Assembly: GCA_905206195.1 (NCBI GenBank)
Contig: CAJLGN010000018.1
Span: 1 to 10,644, forward strand
Direction of reading: 5' to 3'
DNA: 10,644 nt
DNA from: an uncultured Roseburia sp.
GTDB lineage: Bacteria > Bacillota > Clostridia > Lachnospirales > Lachnospiraceae
The translations under genes were made by a program, and so were the position numbers. A model generated the notes under the pieces. That model did not search any database and had not been told where the DNA came from. It saw only the letters and a list, made by a program, of their open reading frames with translations. Below are positions 5,999-10,644 of this stretch, piece by piece. Every line of letters starts with the position of its first letter. Position 1 is the stretch's first letter.

Positions 5999-6652
5999 AT
6001 GGAAGAGAGGATTGGAGAGCGGCAGGTTGCGGAGGTGATTTTCCTGGAAAAGGGCCGCGTCTGTATCCGGTTTGCGCACGGTGTGGAGGCCGCTTTGTAT
6101 CGGAGCGAACTGCGCTCCCTCACCGAGGTGGAGTGCAGACTCCTCACAAGCGAGGGGGCGTACATCCAGGAGGCTTTATATCAGAAGATCATCTGTGGGA
6201 TTGTAGGTCTTAGGGCAAAAAAGCGCGCGATATTCCTGCTCGAGCGGATGGATCGCACGGAGCATCAGCTCTGCGACAAGTTAAAGAGAGCTGGTTATCC
6301 CCAGGAGTGTATCGAGCAGGCGATCCACTATGTCAAGAGTTATCATTACGTGGATGATTTGCGCTATGCAAGGCAGTATATCCGCCTGGGAAAGCAGAAG
6401 AAGAGCAGACAGCGCCTTCGTATGGATCTGATGCAAAAAGGTGTCGCTCGCGACACCATCGAGCAGGCGCTTGAGGAGGAGTACTGCGCGGATGAGCGGC
6501 GCAAGATCAAGGAGCTCCTGGAGAAGAGACACTATGATTGCGATTGCAAAGACCGCAGAGAGCAGCAGCGGATGTACCAGTTTTTGATGCGCCGTGGGTA
6601 CAAGGGAAGTGATATCCTGGCGGTTATGCGGTGTGGTTTTGACTATGAGTGA
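5999..6652 (+). CDS. recX: RecX, regulator of RecA
   Basis: RecX binds RecA filaments and usually limits their growth and activity. This 217-residue protein has a beta-rich N-terminal part (about 8-60) and then the tandem three-helix RecX repeats. Recognisable segments are ALYQKIICGIVGLRAKKRAIFLLERMDRTEHQLCDKLKRAGYP (about 58-100), YVDDLRYARQYIRLGKQKKSRQRLRMDLMQKGV (about 116-149) and QQRMYQFLMRRGYKGSDI (about 189-206). Its length lies between E. coli RecX (166) and B. subtilis RecX (264). The ATG at 5999 follows AGGAG (5985-5989) by 9 bases, and a second GGAG lies closer. An ATG at 5988 stops after two codons and is not a usable start. The position directly behind recA supports joint SOS control. 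A perfect 18-base palindrome lies inside the gene (6440-6457). Confidence 0.93.
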   Translation: MEERIGERQVAEVIFLEKGRVCIRFAHGVEAALYRSELRSLTEVECRLLTSEGAYIQEALYQKIICGIVGLRAKKRAIFLLERMDRTEHQLCDKLKRAGYPQECIEQAIHYVKSYHYVDDLRYARQYIRLGKQKKSRQRLRMDLMQKGVARDTIEQALEEEYCADERRKIKELLEKRHYDCDCKDRREQQRMYQFLMRRGYKGSDILAVMRCGFDYE

Positions 6653-6766
6653 ACGCAGCATCGGAAAAAGAGGGTGGTATTCCATTTTTTCCTGGAAATT
6701 TTGTACAATATGTTGTGTTGGGTAACGTCCAAAAGGCAATATTATGCATATTGAACAGTTATCTAC

Positions 6767-6795
6767 TTGACATAAGAATAAAAATAGAATAAAAT
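6767..6795 (+). promoter_or_regulatory. rny promoter
   Basis: TTGACA (6767-6772), a 17-base spacer and TAAAAT (6790-6795) form a near-consensus sigma-A promoter. It would leave an AT-rich untranslated leader of about 75 bases before the rny GTG. It shows that rny can be transcribed independently of recA-recX. Confidence 0.75.
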
Positions 6796-6862
6796 TTATA
6801 TGTTGTAAATTATGACAGACAACGATTATGTTTTTATGTTATATGTACAATGAAAATTTAAT

Positions 6863-6877
6863 AAAGGAGGTGCTCCT
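6863..6877 (+). promoter_or_regulatory. Strong Shine-Dalgarno of rny inside a small hairpin
   Basis: AAAGGAGG (6863-6870) lies 7 bases before the GTG start at 6878 and fixes it. AGGAG (6865-6869), a GTG loop and CTCCT (6873-6877) form a perfect 5-bp stem, so the Shine-Dalgarno core can pair with the bases just before the start codon. Confidence 0.7.
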
Positions 6878-8422
6878 GTGGGGACAGGAATTGCTGTTGT
6901 TATAACTCTTGTAGTTACTGCAGTCATTGCCTGCGTCATCACCAGTGCATACCATAAGCGCGTGACGGAAGCAAAGATCGGGAATGCCGATGAAAAGGCG
7001 AGAGAGATCATCGATGAGGCAGTGAAGACAGCGGAGACCAGGAAGCGCGAAGCGATGCTCGAGGCGAAGGAGGAGTCCATTCGTGTCAAGAACGATCTGG
7101 ACAACGGAGTAAAAGAGCGCCGGGCAGAGATTTCACGTAGCGAACGCCGTATTGTGCAGAAGGAAGAGAATCTGGATAAGAAGTTGGAGTCTATCGAGAA
7201 GCGCGAGGCTGGTTTTGCAGCAAAAGAGGAAGAAATCAATAAGCAGAAAGCGCAGGTCGCAAAGCTCAACGAAGAGCGTTTACAGGAACTGGAAAGAATC
7301 TCCGGATTAACCTCCGAACAGGCAAAGGAATATCTCTTAAAAACCGTTGAAGAAGATGTAAAACTTGACACTGCAAAATTAATCAAAGAAATGGAGCACA
7401 GGGCAAAGGAAGAGGCGGACAAGAAGGCAAGAGAATACGTGGTGACAGCCATTCAGAAATGTGCGGCGGATCACGTGGCAGAGACGACAATCTCAGTTGT
7501 CCAGCTTCCGAATGACGAGATGAAGGGAAGAATCATCGGACGTGAGGGACGCAATATTCGTACCTTAGAGACGATGACGGGTGTGGATCTGATTATCGAT
7601 GACACACCGGAAGCAGTCATCTTGTCAGGTTTTGACCCGATTCGAAGAGAAGTTGCCCGAATCGCACTGGAAAAACTGATTGTGGACGGTCGTATTCATC
7701 CGGCCAGAATCGAAGAGATGGTGGAGAAGGCACAGAAAGAAGTGGAGACAATGATTCGGGAGGAGGGTGAAGCCGCGATTCTCGAGGTTGGAGTCCACGG
7801 AATTCATCCTGAACTTGTCCGACTTCTCGGCAAAATGAAGTTTCGGACAAGCTATGGTCAGAATGTGCTCAAACACTCGATTGAGGTCGCACATCTCTCG
7901 GGTTTGCTGGCAGCCGAGCTTGGTGTTGACGTTCGGACTGCAAAGCGTGCAGGTCTATTGCATGACATCGGCAAAGCTGTGGATCACGACATGGAGGGAT
8001 CACATATTCAGCTTGGCGTCGATTTGTGCAGAAAGTACAAGGAGTCGGCGATCGTGATCAATACCGTGGAATCACATCACGGGGATGTGGAGCCTGAGAC
8101 GTTGATCGCATGCATTGTACAGGCAGCTGACACGATCAGTGCGGCAAGACCAGGTGCGAGAAGAGAGACATTGGAGACTTATTCCAACAGGTTAAAACAG
8201 TTAGAGGACATTTCAAACGGATTTAAGGGCGTAGAAAAATCTTTTGCTATTCAGGCGGGACGGGAGATTCGGGTCATGGTTGTTCCGGATCAGGTCAGCG
8301 ATGCCGACATGGTATTGATGGCGCGTGATATCTCCAAGCGGATTGAATCGGAGATGGAATACCCAGGGCAGATTAAGGTAAATGTGATTCGTGAATCCAG
8401 AGTGACAGACTACGCAAAATAA
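6878..8422 (+). CDS. rny: Ribonuclease Y
   Basis: RNase Y is the membrane-anchored endoribonuclease that starts much mRNA decay and processing in Firmicutes. The 514 residues match the usual length (about 520 in B. subtilis). An N-terminal transmembrane segment (about 4-24) is followed by a long charged coiled coil (about 28-200). The KH domain (about 205-270) has the IIGREGRN loop at 219-226. The HD domain (about 325-420) has H333 in LKHSIEVAH, the metal-binding H362-D363 pair in [13 protein letters not shown], and the ESHHGD segment at about 398-403. The start is GTG at 6878, set by AAAGGAGG and by the membrane segment that follows at once. It has its own promoter and ends 11 bases before a strong intrinsic terminator, so it appears to be a single-gene transcript. 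Confidence 0.98.
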   Translation: MGTGIAVVITLVVTAVIACVITSAYHKRVTEAKIGNADEKAREIIDEAVKTAETRKREAMLEAKEESIRVKNDLDNGVKERRAEISRSERRIVQKEENLDKKLESIEKREAGFAAKEEEINKQKAQVAKLNEERLQELERISGLTSEQAKEYLLKTVEEDVKLDTAKLIKEMEHRAKEEADKKAREYVVTAIQKCAADHVAETTISVVQLPNDEMKGRIIGREGRNIRTLETMTGVDLIIDDTPEAVILSGFDPIRREVARIALEKLIVDGRIHPARIEEMVEKAQKEVETMIREEGEAAILEVGVHGIHPELVRLLGKMKFRTSYGQNVLKHSIEVAHLSGLLAAELGVDVRTAKRAGLLHDIGKAVDHDMEGSHIQLGVDLCRKYKESAIVINTVESHHGDVEPETLIACIVQAADTISAARPGARRETLETYSNRLKQLEDISNGFKGVEKSFAIQAGREIRVMVVPDQVSDADMVLMARDISKRIESEMEYPGQIKVNVIRESRVTDYAK

Positions 8423-8433
8423 GAGTAAAAATG

Positions 8434-8480
8434 AAGAGCCTTCATCTCAGAACATGATGTTCTGAGATGAAGGTTCTTTT
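8434..8480 (+). terminator. Intrinsic terminator of rny
   Basis: The inverted repeat is centred on G8456. Bases 8434-8455 pair with 8457-8478, with a single G-U, giving up to 22 bp before the loop is relaxed. The right arm runs into TTCTTTT. A-rich sequence precedes the stem, so it might also work on the minus strand. It separates rny from the NUDIX gene. Confidence 0.92.
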
Positions 8481-8552
8481 GCAGCAAAGAGGCGTCTTTG
8501 GGTATGCGGTCGTTTGGCTTGTGTGAGGGAGTGGACAGAGAGGGTGGAAAAT

Positions 8553-9098
8553 ATGGATTATCAGGTAAAAAGAATTAAAAGAGAATTGATCAGAAAAGGG
8601 GCGATTCTCGATATCTATGTAGATACGATGGAGCTCCCCGGCGGAAAACTGGAAGAGTGGGATTTCATCGCACATAGAAAGGGTGCGGCGGCTGTGGTGC
8701 CAGTGTGTGAGGACGGAAAGATTCTCATGGTACGTCAATATCGAAATGCCCTTGAGCGCATGACGCTTGAGATTCCGGCGGGATCGAGAGACAGCACGAC
8801 GGAGGACACGAAGGTCTGTGCCATGAGGGAACTCGAGGAGGAGACGGGGTACCGGAGTGAGAATCTTACTTTTTTGATTTCCTTAAAGACGACGGTGGCT
8901 TTTTGCGATGAGTTTATTGATGTGTACCTGGCAAGGGATTTGAAGCCGGGCAGCCAGCATCTGGATGAGGGGGAGTTCATCGACGTGGAGGCTTATGAGC
9001 TCGAGGAGCTTTGCGATATGATCTATGCAGGAAAGCTTCAGGATTCGAAGACAGTTGCCGCGCTCCTTGCGTACAAGAATCTGCTGAATGGAAGATAG
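8553..9098 (+). CDS. NUDIX hydrolase, ADP-ribose pyrophosphatase type
   Basis: This 181-residue cytosolic hydrolase of the ADP-ribose pyrophosphatase group would cleave a nucleoside diphosphate linked to a moiety, such as ADP-ribose to AMP and ribose 5-phosphate (family knowledge; substrate not shown). The Nudix box spans 77-100: G77, E84, then R92-E93-L-E-E96-E97-T-G99-Y100. There are six residues between G77 and E84 where the consensus has five. The EIPAG just before the box and the VRQYRNALERMTLEIPAG stretch fit the ADPRase subgroup. ATG 8553 is preferred, preceded by AGGG at 8541-8544. The frame is open upstream with TTG (8514) and GTG (8523, 8544) codons, so the start is not certain. The gene sits 19 bases ahead of the SpoIIM-like gene and close to xerD, as nudF/spoIIM/xerD cluster in bacilli. 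Confidence 0.9.
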   Translation: MDYQVKRIKRELIRKGAILDIYVDTMELPGGKLEEWDFIAHRKGAAAVVPVCEDGKILMVRQYRNALERMTLEIPAGSRDSTTEDTKVCAMRELEEETGYRSENLTFLISLKTTVAFCDEFIDVYLARDLKPGSQHLDEGEFIDVEAYELEELCDMIYAGKLQDSKTVAALLAYKNLLNGR

Positions 9099-9117
9099 AA
9101 ATTAGGGTGACTGATTT

Positions 9118-9765
9118 GTGCGGCGCATGACCGAGTATTGCTGGCCTGGAGTGATGCGTCATAACACCGAACATGGGGCATACAATAAAGAGAGAAAAAT
9201 TTCGGAGCACTTTGTGAAGAAAGAGCGGTGGGGAATTATGATTGCATTTCTGGGTGGTATTGTCTTTGCCAATCTGCTCGGAAAAGAGCTTCTCGCAACC
9301 TATGGGGTTTTAAATGACTATTATTTGAGTCGATACTTGACCCACGCAGCATCTGGGAATCGTCTGTTCTGTTATGTCTTGATAGAGCGTGGGAAGATGG
9401 CACTCCTCATTTTTTTGTTGGGTAGGGCACTGTCAGGGCGGATATTTTCTGGGCTCTTAAAAGGTATGATCTCAGCGGGCTTCGGATTTTTGATGGTGGT
9501 GGCGATTGTCAATCTCGGTGTGCGTGGAATCGCAGTGAGCGTCTGCGGATTATTGCCGCAGTGGGGGTTTTATCTGGCAGCACTTTTTTGCTATACTTGG
9601 GGATCTGGCAGCGATGAGAGTTCTTGGAGGAAAAGGGTCCGTGTGAGGGATACATCGGTGTGTATCGTGCGCGGGATATGTACCGTCTTGCTGCTGTTGC
9701 TGGGGGTCGCTGCCGAGAGCTATGTCAGCCCTGTTTTGCTCGGCTATATATTAAAAAAATTTTAA
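9118..9765 (+). CDS. spoIIM: Stage II sporulation protein M (SpoIIM)-like membrane protein
   Basis: This 215-residue polytopic protein is the same length as B. subtilis SpoIIM (about 214), part of the DMP complex (SpoIID, SpoIIM, SpoIIP) that remodels septal peptidoglycan during engulfment. Hydrophobic segments are at about 39-57, 92-112, 115-135, 137-160 and 180-208, giving about five spans as in SpoIIM. The short VSVCGLLPQW segment (about 141-149) resembles the conserved SVLPQN region. Sequence resemblance is otherwise modest, so the call leans on topology, length, that motif and position between NUDIX and xerD genes. The start is uncertain. GTG 9118 has AGGG 10 bases upstream. ATG 9127 and ATG 9154 are in the same frame with poorer sites, and ATG 9238 would cut the N-terminus to the first membrane span. 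It is probably cotranscribed with the NUDIX gene. Confidence 0.75.
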   Translation: MRRMTEYCWPGVMRHNTEHGAYNKERKISEHFVKKERWGIMIAFLGGIVFANLLGKELLATYGVLNDYYLSRYLTHAASGNRLFCYVLIERGKMALLIFLLGRALSGRIFSGLLKGMISAGFGFLMVVAIVNLGVRGIAVSVCGLLPQWGFYLAALFCYTWGSGSDESSWRKRVRVRDTSVCIVRGICTVLLLLLGVAAESYVSPVLLGYILKKF

Positions 9766-9857
9766 AGAAATATTACAAGATATGGTGCAGGAAATGGATT
9801 CGTTTCGATATGTTGTATTTTTGTAAAAATCGGCGATTTTGTGGGGGAAAATACCGA

Positions 9858-9886
9858 TTGCTTTTCCATTTACTTCTGATTATAAT
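9858..9886 (+). promoter_or_regulatory. xerD promoter
   Basis: TTGCTT (9858-9863), a 17-base spacer and a perfect TATAAT (9881-9886) lie 64 bases before the recombinase ATG at 9950. The -35 overlaps CCGATT (9854-9859), one arm of an inverted repeat with AATCGG at 9828-9833. Confidence 0.7.
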
Positions 9887-9949
9887 GAATAAAGTAGCTC
9901 ATTTTGAGGTACATTTTTCCAACGAATGATTGTCGGGGCAGGTAGAAAT

Positions 9950-10644
9950 ATGACACAGGATATACAGAATTTTATCCAATATCTCCATCAGGAAAAACAG
10001 ACTTCTGCAAATACGGAGGTTTCTTACGCGCGTGATTTAAAGAAGATGAATCAATATCTTCTGGCGCAGGGAATCGGTGCTGCGAGTGAGGTTACGACGA
10101 CGATATTGAGTTCTTATGTCCTGTTTTTGGAGCGGGAAGGAAGGAAGCCGTCGACGATTTCTAGAAGCATTGCCTCCATGAAGGCCTTTTATCATTATCT
10201 GGAGAAGGAGCGGCAGATTGCAGCGGATCCTTCGGAGGTGTTGAAAGCCCCAAAGATCGAAAAAAGGATGCCTGTGATCCTCACCACGGAAGAGGTCACG
10301 AGACTTTTGGACGAGCCGGATGGAACTTCGCCCAAGGAGCTGAGGGATAAGGCGATGTTGGAGCTTTTGTACGCGACTGGAATTCGGGTGTCTGAGTTGA
10401 TCTCTCTGCGGATGTGCGATGTAAATCTTAAGATGGAATATGTCACTTGTGCAGATCTGCACAAGGAGAGGATTATTCCATTTGGGAATATTGCGCGGGA
10501 AGCTCTTTGCCGCTATCTGGAACAGGGGAGACCAAAGTTGCTTGAGGATGATACGGGGGAATGGTTGTTCACGAATTGTTCGGGGCAGGCGATGAGTCGT
10601 CAAGGTTTTTGGAAGTTGGTGAAGTCCTACGGCAGAAAGGCCGG
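9950..10644 (+). CDS. xerD: XerD-type tyrosine recombinase (partial, 3' end outside window)
   Basis: Reading from ATG 9950, 231 codons stay open to the window edge out of about 295 expected. The missing end would carry the HxxR, second His and Tyr residues. XerC/XerD recombinases resolve chromosome dimers at dif. The N-terminal SAM-like core-binding domain (about 3-88) shows TSANTEVSYARDLKKM and PSTISRSIASMKAFYHYL. The catalytic domain begins near 108 (MPVILTTEEVTRLLD). Catalytic R146 is in YATGIRVSELISL, and HKERIIPFG (171-179) matches the end of the beta-hairpin. The canonical GKGxKER hairpin reads CADLHKER here, so the usual catalytic lysine position is Asp. The start has a modest GGGGCAGG site (9935-9942). 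The position behind spoIIM favours XerD over XerC, which I cannot fully exclude. A dedicated promoter lies upstream. Confidence 0.9.
   Translation, partial: MTQDIQNFIQYLHQEKQTSANTEVSYARDLKKMNQYLLAQGIGAASEVTTTILSSYVLFLEREGRKPSTISRSIASMKAFYHYLEKERQIAADPSEVLKAPKIEKRMPVILTTEEVTRLLDEPDGTSPKELRDKAMLELLYATGIRVSELISLRMCDVNLKMEYVTCADLHKERIIPFGNIAREALCRYLEQGRPKLLEDDTGEWLFTNCSGQAMSRQGFWKLVKSYGRKA

Noticed and set aside
6102..6118. Inverted repeat GGAGCG-AACTG-CGCTCC in recX
   Set aside because: It is only 6 bp within coding sequence and far from any control site, so it is probably chance.
6680..6702. Possible terminator after recX (TTCCA, loop, TGGAA, T-rich)
   Set aside because: The stem is only 5 bp and AT-rich, with its T run inside the loop, so it is too weak to call.
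9766..9949. Plus-strand open frame 9624-9929 reaching into the gap before xerD
   Set aside because: It is out of frame with the spoIIM-like gene, overlaps its coding end and resembles no protein family.

Overview
The window looks like a chromosomal segment of a spore-forming Clostridia member, most likely of the Lachnospiraceae (inference). The reasons are the gene order recA-recX-rny-NUDIX-spoIIM-xerD, a DUF3783 gene next to recA, a Gram-positive LexA (DinR) box ahead of recA, strong AGGAGG-type ribosome binding sites, and a mini-protein of the clostridial CD1871A type. Genes have moderate GC and the gaps between them are AT-rich. No tRNA, rRNA, CRISPR array, insertion sequence or phage gene is visible.

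Region 1 (1-1665, minus strand) is a tightly packed three-gene redox operon. In transcription order it holds a lipoprotein with a thioredoxin/TlpA-like domain (CTAC active site), a 62-residue single-span protein ending in CLECIGIS, and a polytopic membrane iron-sulfur protein related to NapH/YccM that runs off the left edge. The set looks like a membrane system moving electrons between Fe-S clusters and thiols outside the membrane. Its physiological partner is unknown.

Region 2 (1827-3797, plus strand) is a two-component system transcribed divergently from the redox operon across a 161-base gap that contains a run of eight C. The OmpR-type response regulator is intact. The histidine kinase is broken between its HisKA and ATPase domains by a frameshift that also appears to have removed about 20-35 residues, so it is annotated as a pseudogene.

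Region 3 (3798-4816) holds a hairpin after the kinase, a convergent DUF3783 gene on the minus strand, and a 404-base gap in front of recA. That gap carries a promoter and a perfect 14-base LexA box near its right end.

Region 4 (4817-10644, plus strand) is a conserved housekeeping block. recA and recX handle recombination and its control and form an SOS-inducible pair. rny (RNase Y) has its own promoter, a hairpin over its Shine-Dalgarno site and a strong terminator. A NUDIX hydrolase and a SpoIIM-like sporulation protein follow as a pair. A XerD-type tyrosine recombinase with its own promoter runs off the right edge. The most notable points are the disrupted kinase beside an uncharacterised redox operon, the C8 tract in the shared control region, and the missing canonical hairpin lysine in the XerD-like protein.
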